DNA of 64,000 nucleotides from Punica granatum (lineage: Eukaryota > Streptophyta > Magnoliopsida > Myrtales > Lythraceae): positions 25,859,363 through 25,923,362 of the forward strand of contig NC_045130.1 of NCBI RefSeq assembly GCF_007655135.1. Direction: 5' to 3'. The translations under genes were made by a program, and so were the position numbers. This document shows, in pieces, positions 46,370-58,771 of this stretch; the stretch's first letter is position 1, and every line of letters starts with the position of its first letter. The notes under the pieces are model-generated. The model worked only from the letters and a program-made list of their open reading frames with translations. It was not told the DNA's origin and did not search any database.

Positions 46370-46680
46370 CTTCCGCTTTAGCCAAATACAAGTCCATCGG
46401 CTTGTACCGATCCGAACTTTTATGTGAACAAGATCTCCTTCTTCTTGGGGTTAGACCTCTGCAACTGATGTGGTTGTTTTCTTTGTGGTTAAGAAACACT
46501 TCATACTTGTCACGAATCCCATTTTTCATGAACGTATGAAGCATATATTTTATTATCATTCAATTCGCGAGCACATTGTCTCTAGCCACGTTGTGATTGG
46601 ACATATACTTCCACTGACGCCCTGGAGAGTGATTCTTTTCAAATTCTTAATCAGATTTTTGCCTCCTTTTATGTCCTGAG
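46370..46680 (+). pseudogene. Ty1/copia RNase H fragment
   Basis: The plus strand reads NPIFHERMKHI followed by YHSIREHIVSSHVVIGHI, the conserved end of copia RNase H (NPVFHERTKHIE.D.HFIRE). The upstream part is frame-shifted (about 46380-46500). No LTR is seen beside it. Confidence 0.6.
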
Positions 46681-48402
46681 CCGTCAATTGTAGGAGAGCA
46701 ATCCATATAATTCATCCAGTATTTGCTCTTTAAGATAGCTCGGTGGTAACAACCCCCAAAAAAAAAAAGAAAGAAAGAGCCCCAGTGTCTTTAATAGCAT
46801 CTCTATGGTAGTCAAATCCCACCGAGAACACTACTAAATTTCTACTGGGTATACACGTGGTTGATTAATCTCCAATTCAAAAGTTCGAATTGGCAAACGG
46901 TGGAACCCGAGTCCTATATGTACCCATGATTTCCTCGTAATTGGCCGGTCTGGGAATTCTATGATCTTGTGGCTATCTATAATATATTTCGGACATAAGA
47001 AAAAAAAGTTCATCTGCAAGGAAAATAACAGGCTCGTGGAACTCTTGAGACCACCATGAGGAGCTACGAGAAAATCAATCGGGGTAAGAATAAACGTATA
47101 CAAGGGTGTGCAGTTTGGTGCACAATCAACACGACAGTTGAATAAATAATCTAAAATGATGCTCCGATGGAATATTCTTCGAATTTTTGATATCGAATAT
47201 TGTTATACCTCTAAATTTAGTTTTAGTTCCATTTTCCAGAATAAAAAGGTTATGATCCCTAAATCTAAACAATCATGAAGATGAAGGGATCTTGCTGTAT
47301 CATAGTCCACTGACCAAACTAAGTAGCAAATGAGTTCAACCTCAAATCATTAGGTCAGCCAAACCTATTTACTAAATTGAGTTTTCTCTTCCAGCAAGAA
47401 ACTGATCGAATGTTCTGAAGCAGAAACATAATCAGTGGATCGGGATCTGAAGGCATTCTTCGAAAGGGTTATTAAGGGAAGAACTTGAACCTTTAATGGG
47501 TCATATAATGTTTAAAGTCCTACTTCTCTCACTACTATCTCTGTTCCTGTCCACAGCACAACTGCACATGAATGATCTGCATCTACCCAGCATATCTACC
47601 ACCTGATTTTCAAGCATCTCCATCCTGTAATTGATTAAAAAAGGGGGGAAGAAAAGCAGAAGCAGATATCAGATTCAGCCACAAGCTCCAACTTTTTTAC
47701 CATTTATTGAGCACAACCAGAACATAATAAGCTGTCCCATACAAGGGAAACCTTTATGCGCAAACAAGGACAAAGAAAAATGTCGGAGAAACTGCAGTTT
47801 CATTGAATTTACAGGTCTGACATGTAATGTTTCCATTTAAAGTTTGAAGGCAAGGGATGAATAACGCCATCATTATGCAAGATCTGAAGCTAGAACCAGA
47901 AAGGTCTAGATTAATCGTATCGCTTGTCCAATTCTTCGATGTTTTATCTTCTTTTGGCCAATCTTTTGATTAATTTGGCTGCGACTTCCTTCAACTAAAG
48001 CTTCTGATGGATGCTTTTACTTATCCATGCTAATAGAAATATGCTATATAAAGTAGCTCTGCCCTTGCAAATTAGGGCAGCCATCGGTTGCCGACTCATG
48101 CATCTGATTCACTCCAAGTCCAAAATGAAAACCAAAAGAAATCTCAGGGCATTGTGCACAATGGTTATGGAATAGCCCCTATAACTTACAACATCTTAGT
48201 AGTGAGCCCTTTTTCAGGAGATAAATTACCTATGCCTTCTGCATCTCGAACCTAGACAGAATTTTTATCTGTAATCCGAGAAAAGCGTGATCCTGAAATG
48301 AAGAAAGGGATGGAGCAGAATTTATTAATTTGTCCAAGTTATACCTTGAAACACTAATTAGAATAAAGTTGAGACTGCGAACACAATCACCATGAAAACT
48401 TC
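46681..48402. other. Flank and possible 3' exons of the minus-strand gene
   Basis: Two minus-strand segments have splice-like borders: about 48230-48296 (after TTTCAG, before GTAATT) and about 47505-47627 (after CAATTACAG). The second holds a short frame starting MEMLENQVVDMLGRC. They may be 3' untranslated or alternative exons of the gene at 48403-49500. The rest, including 46830-47100, shows no supported gene. Confidence 0.35.
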
Positions 48403-49500
48403 TCATTGATGACTACCATCCGAGCAACTTTTTTCTTCATCTGTAAGTCTCTCAGTAGGTTTTTCTGAGTTCGACATATCAATACCTAACTGGGCTCCCC
48501 CCCTCAGCAGGTTCTGTTGCACTGCATTTAATTTTAGGTTTCAGAACTCGAGTCTAGTTTATAAAACCAATAAAGAAATAATGAAAGCAGAAGGATCATG
48601 AAAGGAACGTAAAATTTAGTGCAATCTATTACCATCTGTTTCACTTTGCTGCTGCTTATGGGCTGTCTCTTTCGAACCGTTTTTCACTGCCCGTGCAAGC
48701 CGTTTGATGCTGTTCAGACGTACTCCTTGCATAGATTTACCTGAAGCAGAATTAACCTTTTTCATCATGTTTCCTACACGACGCTTTATAAAAAACTATT
48801 TTGTATGCGTATCAATTAAATTAAGAAACCCAATATAACATGAGTTAACAAGACTAAACCTACAGTTTGCTGCTGGGTTCCCCTTCGCAATCAGATCCGC
48901 TACAATTTGCAGACTACTTCCAGTAAACTCACACACGGGACGCTTCAATGATCGTGCAAAATGTTTCACGTGACTCAGCCTTAACCTTCTGTGGAGCTTA
49001 GCCAAATCATACGCCAGAGATTCTGTTCCTGTTAAACAAAGTTGCAGGTAAGGGATAAAATAAATATTAATTGCCAGAAAGTTTCCTGGAAAAATAAAAA
49101 TGCACATTTCCACTGTCTAATTGGTAATGTTACTAGAGTACACACCCCCTGACTTCGACTGTTCTATGTTGATCTTTTGTAGGACCTGATCTAGCCCAAT
49201 GGGAATAATATCCTTGCATTGCGGCCTGAGCTCTGAGGCAGCAGGTGTTGCTTGTTGTTTAAATCTTTCACCAATCTCTCCGCTTGAGGCTGTACCTGTG
49301 GGTCCTGATTGATACCCTATTTCGAAGTGTTTAATTTTCTGCCTACGAAGCTGATAATTCTTACGGCGCCTAGCGAGATGCTTTTCTCTTTCTTGTTGAG
49401 TCATAGATTGTCTTCTCTCCCTATCCCGCATACGGCGTCTTTCTCTTTCCTGCTCCCTCCGCATGCTGTGCAAGTCGGGTCTTTCTGCTAAATCTCCCAT
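48403..49500 (-). CDS. Unrecognised basic R/E-rich protein, four exons
   Basis: Exons on the minus strand: 49500-49146, 49028-48864, 48740-48633 and 48521-48403. All introns have GT...AG ends, and the frame stays open across the joins to give 248 residues. The N-terminal part is highly charged (REQERERRRMRDRERRQS, then EREKHLARRRKNYQLRRQK), likely a long basic helix that could bind nucleic acid. Exon 2 contains LAKLHRRLRLSHVKHFARSL, and exon 3 a related stretch with VRLNSIKRLARAV, perhaps an internal repeat. The C-terminus is acidic and Ser-rich. I do not recognise the family. The coding periodicity and fitting splice phases make it a real gene. The exon 3 acceptor at 48741-48742 is chosen because the acceptor at 48774 would create a stop. 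Confidence 0.65.
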
Positions 49501-50377
49501 GTTCCTTTGTCTCTTAACATTCAGAAACCCATGAACATGTGCAAATCTTCAGCCTCTGATCCGCCCATATTATAAGTCAGATTCAGCTATTCATGCATTA
49601 CTGATAGAGAATCAGCTCAAACCTAAAAGTAAGACAGAGAAAGGCAGAATCATCAATCATCTTTGATGCATTTACACTGCGATAAAGGAAAGGAGAATAT
49701 CACATGTATAGAAGAAAGCAAGCAAGCAAAATTATAATTCTAACCCGAAAAAATATGCAAATACACACAAACATACGAAAACAGCAACAACTTGCACATG
49801 AGAAAACACAAGATTCTCTTATTCATTTGCTAATAGGAAAACAAAATCAACGTGGCAAACCCGACACCACGTTTTGGTTGATCAGCCTAAAAACTCATGT
49901 CCTATGACTCATTTCCTGACCCCATAAAAGCTTTCACTTTCTCCATATCCCCTGACCCTTTTTCTATTAGCCCGGAACACATCTCAACCACGCAACCGAC
50001 TCCCTTCAGCTGCTGGCATCAAATCGATAGGTAATAGGAAACTTGTTCTAAATTGAAAACACACTCAAATATCGCTTGGTCAGCATTATGATTACCCAAA
50101 TAGCCAAAGAGAACAATATCATGATTCAGCAGTCCTGCATCTACAAATGCTACAAATACCAGCAGAGATCAACCATCCCCATTGATCCGCCCGCCTGCGA
50201 CCAAAATCGCCGATACCCAGAAGGCGACAGACCCAAAGTCCTGAAACTGAAGAAAGACAGACACCCATCTCAACAGAAACAAGCGTGACCTTCATCGACC
50301 CGACAAAAGGCAGCAGAGGTCTCAGGTTGTTTAATCAGCAGTAGAAGAGTAGAGCTAGCATTACCCCGACAGCTGCT
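49501..50377. other. 5' flank of the minus-strand gene
   Basis: Probably leader and promoter of the gene at 48403-49500, perhaps with a leader intron. The small plus-strand frames (49704-49907, 50076-50288) have no domain features. Confidence 0.4.
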
Positions 50378-50880
50378 TTGATTACGGCGAAGACAGGGAG
50401 CAGCAAATTGACGGATTTGTGGGCGGAGACGAACAGGAAGGCGGAGGCAAAATGCAATTTTTTGAACTGTGGCAAGGTATCACATCATGGTTGGGGGAGG
50501 CTCGCTCAAGTCCCATGCTCCCGCTGCATCTCGAGTTCTATGACTATGGTGGGGTCTATCCCCTTGGGCGTATGGCGCACCGGGAGTAGGGTGTCCATAG
50601 ATTGCCGGATTGGGGAGCTGCTCACGGGACCGTTACGGGGAACATGAGAAAGCGGCCAATGAGGAGGGGACACGTAATCCGCGGAGTGTCGCCTTTTCCG
50701 GTCTCTCCGGCCTCATGGTTTCTGCTCACATTTAAGTCTGGGGTTGGGTCTTTGATCCGAAATATTAGAAGGGAGGCTTGTACCCTCGTGAAAATTGTAA
50801 ATTTTATTTTTTCTTTTCTGATAAGTTGGAATTTTTTGTGTTCTTATCCGTTACCACCATTCGGATACTAATAATAGTAA
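50378..50880. other. GC-rich stretch with short open frames
   Basis: Higher GC than the surroundings. A 46-codon plus-strand frame from about 50450 (FFELWQGITSWLGEAR) and the frame at 50378-50647 overlap. Neither has a recognised domain. It may be the promoter island of the minus-strand gene or a captured gene piece. Confidence 0.3.
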
Positions 50881-51834
50881 TTGTAATTTCTTTTTTGGTG
50901 ACCCGATCATATAATATATGAACCAGTATGATAACTTCTAAATTCATTCAGTTCGTTTAGGTCGTATTTAAACTGAGAAAACTTGACCTTCTTGTCGCAC
51001 CCTAAGTGGTTAATGATGCATTCATATTTTGTTAATCCGAAATAATTTCTTATTATTGTGCTCTGTTCATGCCATGGATAGAGTCAGGATATGGATCGAG
51101 AGAGAAGGCAAACTGCCTCGTAGGTGAATATTTTTATCAAAAAAATAGGAGGGCAAATTTTTTAAGTTAGTGGCTCCGCATCAGTAATTTTTATCAAAAA
51201 CAAATTGAAGAATGTGTAGTTTTTCTTGGAATTACTATAGCTAGTCCCAGATCTTCTTTATTTATGTAATTTTTCCCTCGTTCTCTTTAGTTTGATTCGT
51301 TTTTAATCTTCTATTTCCTTTCATTTGGTCATTAACTTTTTATTTATTTGTCTACATCCTCAAACTTCATTTTTTCCTCTCTTTCTTATCGATCGGTAAT
51401 TTGCACTGCTCTTTTGATACATTTTCTGCTATTTATCATTTATAGCCATCTTATTTTCTATTTAATTTTCGGAAATCTTTCTTTCATTTTACATTTTTCT
51501 TTGAATATATTTTATTTAGAGAATATTTCCCTTTTGTTTTCATAATTTGGATTCATATAATGGTGCAATTAGTTACTTCACATTAGAGACCGCACATATG
51601 GGACAACGAGCGGAAACTAACCATAGAAAAGACTAAATGAAAATATACATATATATATATATATATCTTAAAAGTATATTAAATGTTATTATATTATGAA
51701 ACCATCTATCTATATAAATATATATATAGTTGTATTCCACGATATTAAATAAGGTTAGAATAGTAAATATGAAAAAAAAGTTTAAGTTAAATCTTGTAAA
51801 AAAGTTAAAAAGAAAAGATAAAATTTATATTTAT
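50881..51834. other. AT-rich intergenic DNA
   Basis: Contains an (AT)n run at about 51646-51666. No gene is supported. Confidence 0.45.
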
Positions 51835-52026
51835 CTCACACCCGTTAAATAGGGTCAACTAGTATATATTAAATAAAGTTTAGGTTAATTTTTATTAAAA
51901 TGTTACAAATAATAGAAAATTTAATATTTTTATAAAATAAAGTTTACGGTAAAATTTATAATTAAAAAAACTAAATAAAATGCACTAATTAAAAATCCGT
52001 GTATCTCACAGGCCTAAAAATCTAGT
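51835..52026 (+). mobile_element. Two Helitron-like 3' termini in tandem
   Basis: CCCGTTAAATAGGG followed by TCAACTAG|T ends at 51862. CCGTGTATCTCACAGG followed by CCTAAAAATCTAG|T ends at 52025. Each has a small hairpin shortly before CTAG next to T. The A/T-rich text before both ends is similar (taaataaRgttta... taaaatttata). No helicase gene is seen. Confidence 0.5.
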
Positions 52027-52221
52027 AATGATATGAAATTGTTGTATTATTTCAAAAAATTTTACTTCTACTATATTATTTTTCCCGAAAGTTTACTTAG
52101 GGCGCGGGACTAACTATTGGGTACACTTTCCTAAAACCACTACAAAAAAAAATTCTTGTTTTTTTTATTGACATATTAATCTGTCAAATAAAACAATATG
52201 GATAATTTCTCGTCAGTGATT

Positions 52222-52805
52222 AGGGGTGTAAGTAAAGAACCTAAAATCCAAAAAATCGACTCTACCGACCCCATAAAACTGCAATTTCGGGCCTCTACTT
52301 GAATTTTGGGTGTTTCTTTTATCTCAAAAAAAAAAACTGCAAAACTCGGGTCCCCGACTGGAAAAAGTCCGATGTGGGTCCAACCCAACCCAAATTAATA
52401 ATTTTTATATTTTTATCTATCATTAATGGATGATATATGCCTCCATCTCGTCGGTGTTTGTCACCAAATCGAAACTCCTTGAGCATTGTTTTCTTTTATA
52501 TTTTTGGACTTCAATTTCATTTGATTTTATGACTTCATATTTGTTTATATTTCATGTATATTATAATTGGGATATACTAAATGTGAAGTATTTCATTTTT
52601 TTTATTTTGAATTCATAATGTCTCTTTGTGAATTTGGGGCTAAAAAAACCACTCATAAAAACCGAGACTGCTAGTGATCGATTTTTCCTTTTTCCATATG
52701 ATTTTCGGGTGGTCTTTTACGCTAGAAAAAAACCACCCGAAAAAAAGCCGAGGCCCAAAAATATCAACCAAAAAACCAACCCACCCACCCATTTTCACCC
52801 CTATA
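52222..52805. mobile_element. hAT-like non-autonomous element
   Basis: Ends TAGGGGTGTAAGT (52222) and, inverted, TAGGGGTGAAAATGGG (52805) match the Ac-like hAT terminal pattern. The inner part has no transposase. Flanking 8-bp repeats cannot be confirmed. Confidence 0.5.
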
Positions 52806-52834
52806 AATGATAAGGTGCCATGTTTTTCAAACAT

Positions 52835-53280
52835 TTTGAGTAAACTAATAGTTTGTTCCTCCAACTTATAGTACCACTTGAACTCGAATGAATTTTGCCA
52901 TCACTTAAGTCCAAGTTAACAGTTTCATCTAACACTTTGGTCCGACTGCTAACCCCACTTAACAGAAAGCTGACATGGAGCCAGCGACGTCAATTTTTGT
53001 AGATATGACACTACCACGTCAGCAAAGTTTGAAAAAAAACAAACTCAAAGAAATATTCAAAAATAAATTATAATGCAGAAAAAATAAAAATTTTAAAAAA
53101 GTAGAAAAAATAAGAAAAAAATAAAATTTAAAAAAAATAAAGAAAAATTCAAGTCCTCAAGTGTTGGCTCGTTACAAGTTAGACGGAATGGGTAACTTGG
53201 ACCTAAGTGGTGGCGAAATTTATGAGGCTTCAACGTGGCTCGTTACAGGTTCAAGGACACCACTGTTAGCTCCTCCACAT
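52835..53280. mobile_element. Inverted-repeat element, about 450 bp
   Basis: AATTTTGCCATCACTTAAGT and CCAAGTTAAC at 52892-52922 pair with AATTTCGCCACCACTTAGGT and CCAAGTTACCC on the minus strand at 53190-53220. The centre is A-rich. It looks like a small Mutator-like or MITE-type element. Confidence 0.55.
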
Positions 53281-53436
53281 ATTTGACTTCTTGAAATCTC
53301 AGAGAGTTACTCTTAAAGCATGCTCTTCTTTTTTTTCCCCCGGTCGGTATGCTCTTTCTTTATTATATAGAATATATGGAAGACATAGATATACGGATAG
53401 ATTAACAACCCCAACACACGAGAAGATCCAATTTTT

Positions 53437-53482
53437 CCAAAACTACGAGAAAAACACCTTTCAGCGACATTTTTTTTTTGTG
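53437..53482 (+). mobile_element. CACTA-like element end
   Basis: ACTACGAGAAAAACACC followed by TTTCAGCGACATTTTTT resembles the CACTACAAGAAAA...GCGAC end of En/Spm elements. The partner end was not found; ccactacaaaaaaaaattc at 52137 is in the same orientation. Confidence 0.4.
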
Positions 53483-53779
53483 TAATAAGCACGCTTTCTC
53501 AACGCTTAAGTCTGTGTCGGCTAAGGGAGAGTTTCGGCTAAAAACTCTAGGCCGACACTAAAAAATCGTTAATTAAACCACCATATACCACGCTTCAGAA
53601 GTGTCTACCAGAACTTAGTCTATGCCAATGCTTTAGGTTTTTCTTTTATAAATAAAAGGGCCTGGGCCGACGCTTTTGAATTATCTACTTATGCAGTTTA
53701 ATCTAGAAAAAAAAAAGACAAAAAAGACAAACGAAAAAACATGTTGCGAAATTTAGGCACAAGCTTCTTCTTGGGAGAG

Positions 53780-55190
53780 TAAGCGAGACCAAACTTCAAT
53801 GGCAATCAAATAGAGGAAGGGGGAAGAGGATCACCCTGCCTAATGCCTCGGGAAGGTTTGATGAGGCCATGAGGTTTACATTGATCAGGACGGAATATGA
53901 AACAGTTGAAATGCATTGGGTGATCCATTGGAGCCATGTTTCATCAAAACCAAGATTTCTCATAGTGTGAATGAGGATAGGCCACTCGAGGCGATTAAAG
54001 GCTTTTTCCATATCAATCTTGATAGCAACGAATTGTTCTTGGCCTGGTTTTTCAAAAAATGCATTATCTCATGAGCAATAATGGAATTTTCAGAAATGTT
54101 TGTCAGACACGAAGGCAGCTTGGAATGGGGAGATGATTCTAGTGTTTCAGCCTATTTGCAAGAACATTGGAGATGGCCTTGTGGAAAACATTGCATAGGC
54201 TGGTTGGTCTATGGTTATAAACAGTGGCTGTATTCTCCCCTTTTGGAATAAGAGCGATGTGTGTGCGATTGAAATGCTTTAGTAAGAAAAGCTCCTTATC
54301 GCAGTGGTTGCATCCTCCCCAAAAATTCTCCAATATATGTGATAGAAGACTGCTAGAAATCCGTCAGGCCCTGGTGATTTTGGGCACCCCAATAGCAAAG
54401 ACTGCCTTTTGTATTTCAAGGTCAGAAGGGATGGTGGAGAGGGATGAGGATTCGGTTTGTGTAAGAATGGGAGGGAAGAGGCTGTGAAAGTCAGAGTTGA
54501 AGGTGGGGGATACGAAAGTCTAGAGATCAGCGAAGTGGGATATGAAGGTGGCTGCTATGGTCGGGATGTCGGAAGTCCAATGGTTGTCGGGGATTTTGAG
54601 GAATTCTATGGCATTGTCTCCTTTGGATAACGGTGGACAGATGGAAAAATTTTGTGTTGAGGTCCGAGGAGGAGAGCCAAGTTTGCCCTGATTTTTGTCT
54701 CCACAGCAACTCTCCTCTTTTGAGGAGCTCTTGCAGGCTTTGCTCCAATTCATTTGCCATTTTTAGGTTCATGGCAGAGGGAGGAGCAACTTGGATTTGT
54801 TCAAGTCGGCGCGCGAGCTCAGAGGTTCTGGTTTGGACTTGACCAAAAACATCCTTGTTCCATTTCCGCAGAGCAATCCTGGTGGCATTGGACTTCAGCT
54901 TGAAACTGAACATAGGAGAGCCAGGTCGGGGGGACACTCCATGCTTCCTTGACTGTTGAAAAGCAAGACGGGTCCACATTTCTTCAAATTTGAAACGCCT
55001 AGGCCTGCTATAGTTTTCTCCCATAGTGTCGAGGAGAATTGGCGTATGGTCCGATGAAATTGCAGGCAGGTGCAAGACGGATGCTTCCGGGAAAAGAATG
55101 CGACAGTCTAAATTGGAGATGGCTCTGTCAAGGCGTTCCCTGATGTTGCTACGTCCTTCGCGTCTGTTTGAGGAACACGGATGCGACTTC
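53780..55190 (-). mobile_element. L1-type LINE fragment: endonuclease end and RT
   Basis: Read on the minus strand. From about 55190 the frame shows the end of an endonuclease (ISSDHTPILLD), a linker (FKFEEMWTRL ... LRKWNKDVFGQV) and the pre-RT region (QKSGQTWLSSSDLNTKFFH). Then RT starts (NRTHIALIPKGENTATVYNH, RPTSLCNVFHK) and continues with MEKAFNRLEWPIL at about 54011. Several frames and stops; the RT active site (FADD) and beyond are missing at the left end. Confidence 0.82.
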
Positions 55191-55440
55191 TCTTATTTTC
55201 ATGTTTTTCCCCTTGTTTCCAGCTTTCCTATTGTTCCCAAATTTCAATTTCCCTTATCCTCTGTTTCCAACGTGACCTTATTGTGAAAAAGAAAAAATAA
55301 CACTATCTTATATATTTATTAAAAGGAATGTTAGACTAATTCTCTGAAGATTTTCTTCCATACCAAAGATATTATTTGATAATTTACTGGAAAAATATTG
55401 TTTCATAGTTATCCGTCATTTTCGTTAGGCAACCAAAGAA
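55191..55440. other. Flank of the LINE fragment
   Basis: The LINE similarity ends near 55190. No other feature is recognised. Confidence 0.35.
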
Positions 55441-55454
55441 AATAATCTTTAACA

Positions 55455-55640
55455 ACACGGATTGGTTGCGGTATGGTGCTTATTTTCCTTTAACAAGGTA
55501 TCGAGATCGAGTCTTGTAAATGGAGAAAATTCATATATAATTGAGAGTGCTATACTTCATAGTGGACCGACTCCACTCGCACTAGATTAATCAGAGACCG
55601 TTGGGCTTCCGAATACTGAGGTGCACACCGAATGTTTTTT
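55455..55640 (+). mobile_element. tRNA-like SINE copy
   Basis: ACGGATTGGTTGCGGTATGG, CTTATTTTCCTTTAACAAGG, and the B-box-like TCGAGATCGAGTCTTGTAAA, then TGGACCGACTCCACTCGC and an end near GGTGCACACCGAATG before a T run. The most complete copy of the family. Confidence 0.6.
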
Positions 55641-56470
55641 TTTTATTGATTTAGATTATATTCCATAAAACATGAGTTGTTTCATTCAAATAATCTATCT
55701 ATATATAACTAAAATTTACTTGGGGCATAATAAATGCTTAAAAGAAAATTTTAAAAATATAGAAATCATAGATTTTAATTAAAAAATTTTAATAAATGCA
55801 ATTAATGTATCTAAATCTCCTACTCACTATATAATAATTAAAAGAATATGGAAAAAATTAAAAACAAATAATAATAATTAAAAATATTTAATAAATACAA
55901 TTAAATGTACCTAAATCTCTTACTAAATATAATTAAGAGAAATATATTTTGTAATTTCTTAATTATATGTAAGTGATAAATATATATAAACAATTAACTT
56001 AACAAGACATTAATTAAATTGAGCCTAGCTTATAGAAATTGATATACATATTTTGATATTCTTAAAAAAATTAATGAAACATATACAATTTATCATAAAA
56101 ACTAAACATACATATGTAACATATATAATGAAATTGATATATAGATTTTGATATTCTTACGAAAATTAATGAAACATATATAATTTATCATAAAAACTAA
56201 ACATACATATGTAAATGCATATTGAAAAGCAAAATTTAACGTGTTAAAAATAAGAATTACGAATCATCTATCTATACATATAGTAGCAATAAATGCACTG
56301 CGATTAAAGCAAGTTAAAATTGAAAAATGTAAATACTATTTTCAAAATTGTAAACCTAATATAATTTGAAAAATAATGAAATAATAATAAGAGAATACGA
56401 TCTCTCTAATCAAAAGTAAGCAATAATAAATAATTAGAATTATGGAAATTTTAAAATTATACCAAAAAAG
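55641..56470. other. AT-rich repeats, no gene
   Basis: Contains two copies of a segment near 56035-56110 and 56125-56215 (ttgatatacatattttgatattctta and aacatatacaatttatcataaaaactaaacatac in pieces). It probably belongs to degraded elements. Confidence 0.5.
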
Positions 56471-56475
56471 CATAT

Positions 56476-57026
56476 AATATTGGAAAATGAAATCTATGAA
56501 AAAAATGCATCTGACACTTTTTATTTTATTAGAATGTTATCTCTGTATTATACATATGCTTGATGATAAGGTTAGATCGAGATATTTAATAAATATATAC
56601 TAATATTTTGTTTTTAACATTATAATTAGTCAATCTAGTAATAAATATGTAGATTAAACAAGCCCGGCAAATGTACAGCACAATTATTCGTACAAAATAC
56701 AAATATATGAACACAAACCCATGTAATGCACGGATTGAACACTGGTATGTGATATGATATTAGAAAATGAAATTGATGGAAAAATGTAACTGACACTTTT
56801 TATTTTATTAGAATGTTATTTCTGTGTTTATACACATGCTTGATGATAAGGTTAGACCGAGTGATTTAATAAATATATACTAATATTTTGTTTTAACATT
56901 ATAATTAGTCAATATAGTAATAAATATGTAGATTAATGTACGACACAATTATTCGTACAAAATATAAATATATGAACACAAACTTGTGTAATGCACGGAT
57001 TGAACACTGGTATGTGATATGATATT
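56476..57026 (+). repeat. 265-bp tandem duplication ending in Helitron-like words
   Basis: Two units with near-identical text (ctgacactttttattttatt, tgcttgatgataaggttaga and tatgaacacaaac) end at the ACTGGT words at 56741-56746 and 57006-57011, 265 bp apart. Both have a TGTAATGCACGG hairpin-like word before the end. The second lacks about 15 bases present in the first. Confidence 0.8.
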
Positions 57027-58640
57027 CTTTTCCGTAATGAATGATATGCCTTATGAGTCACAACATGATAGCAAAAATAACAACCTAAATTACATAGTTT
57101 TTTTTTTCCTTTAAAGTATCAAAACTATACGTACTCCTTTTTATCGAAAAGATATAATCACATATATGTATGCATTATATTGATATTTTCTAGAAAACTT
57201 ACAGATAAATAGTTAAGAAACAATAAGTAAATGAATCAACTATTCCTTCACCGGTTTAAATCTGTCATTTGAAATTTTAAATCAAGGAAATTGCATTGGT
57301 ATTTTACGCAAAAATGATTTCTATAGGGGACAAGAAAAGAAAACTTGATTTGCTAATGAAAATCCACAGAGGAGTTATGAAAATTAGGAATTTTGGATCA
57401 GAGAGCCCTGACACGATCAAAATCGATTGAATCTCCTTCCTCTCTATTTCTCTAGCCTTCCGGTAGAAGACGTCACCCACGGGCTGTGGAAAGTTCCTTT
57501 CATAATCATCACCGCACCATTTTTTTTATACTTTATTATTTATTTATTAAAAAGATGGTTCACTTAGGAAATGTAAGCACCTCGAAGGGAGAGAGATGCT
57601 TCCAAGGATGTTCCACCTTAGACGCGGTACTAAACAAAAACCCTTGATCTCTATCTAGAATTACAGAAGTGCCATTTGACAATGGACATTCGTGACTGGT
57701 CAAATTGTCAACCAGTCCGTGTCTTTGTCCTATGTGGAAGCCATTAGCCAAAACCCTCCACCAAGAATTTCTTGTCCGCACATATAATAATCATCAATTA
57801 ATTAACACTGCTGACTGCTTTCTTTTCCACTTGCTATGTTGCTGGAAACTTCTCTTATTATCCATCAAAATGAAACTTCTCTTATTAATTTACACTATAT
57901 ATATATATATATGTATTCTATTAATTTCTGATTCTATATACAATTAAATTAATTCAAGCTTATGACACTTCATTGTTTTAAAAATTATTAAAATATAAAT
58001 AATTTGAGAATGTATTATACATTAAGCATGTTGGTCCGTCGGTGTTTAATATGTGGATTGCACCCATAATTATGGTTAATTTCAATTTTCCCCTTTAGTA
58101 TGAGCGCATTCTCAAATTAGACCTTGAGTTTGCAGTTTAAATAATTTGGTAAGCTTGAATTGAATAAAATATGGTTCATACGTTCTACCAAACATAACAG
58201 ACATCACATGAATTCTCCAATTTACGCGTCTGATAAATCAACCCATGAGCGGCAATCAATACCTAATGAAGTACTATTTAAAAAACTAATGGACAAGGTA
58301 GCATGCTGGAGGCAAATATTGTAATTAGCAGCCCTTATTATCACGATTTTTTGCGAAAGAAAAACAAAATAAATAAATAAATGAATGAGCTTAAAATATA
58401 GTAGATAGAGAGTAATTGAAGAAGCATTGTTATTTTATTTATTTATTTATTTTTTGGAAGTCTTCACTGGACGGCGGTCCACAGAAGGGAGAAGCCATTT
58501 TTTTTTGCCCTTTTTGTCGTAATAATAATCATTTGATTATCAACGGCACCAACCAACACCACCAGCCGTAGAAAACAGTAATTGATTGATAAGGTCAGAT
58601 AGTTCTCTGACAAGGATGATTTTGTAATATAAGCATGACT
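57027..58640. other. Intergenic DNA, no gene seen
   Basis: AT-rich. The minus-strand frame at 57560-57781 shows no domain. A (TA)n run lies at about 57894-57911. Confidence 0.4.
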
Positions 58641-58667
58641 CAGGGGCACTTGTTCTTCTGTCTAACC

Positions 58668-58675
58668 TATAAAAG
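58668..58675 (+). promoter_or_regulatory. TATA box of the GRAS gene
   Basis: TATAAAAG lies about 100 bp before the donor site of the leader intron, with a plausible start of transcription near 58700. Confidence 0.6.
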
Positions 58676-58771
58676 CAACCTCAGAATCGGTCCCTTCATC
58701 AGTGTTAAGGGGGGAGTCTGTAACGCGGACCATACTTCTGCTCTCAACTTCTGAAGAACTCTTTCGCTAAG

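Noticed and set aside
46820..47110. Possible tRNA or SINE near a gttcgaattgg word
   Set aside because: No cloverleaf can be folded and no A box lies at the right distance.
52137..52160. CACTA-like word ccactacaaaaaaaaattc as partner end to 53437
   Set aside because: It has the same orientation as the other end, so the two cannot bound one element.
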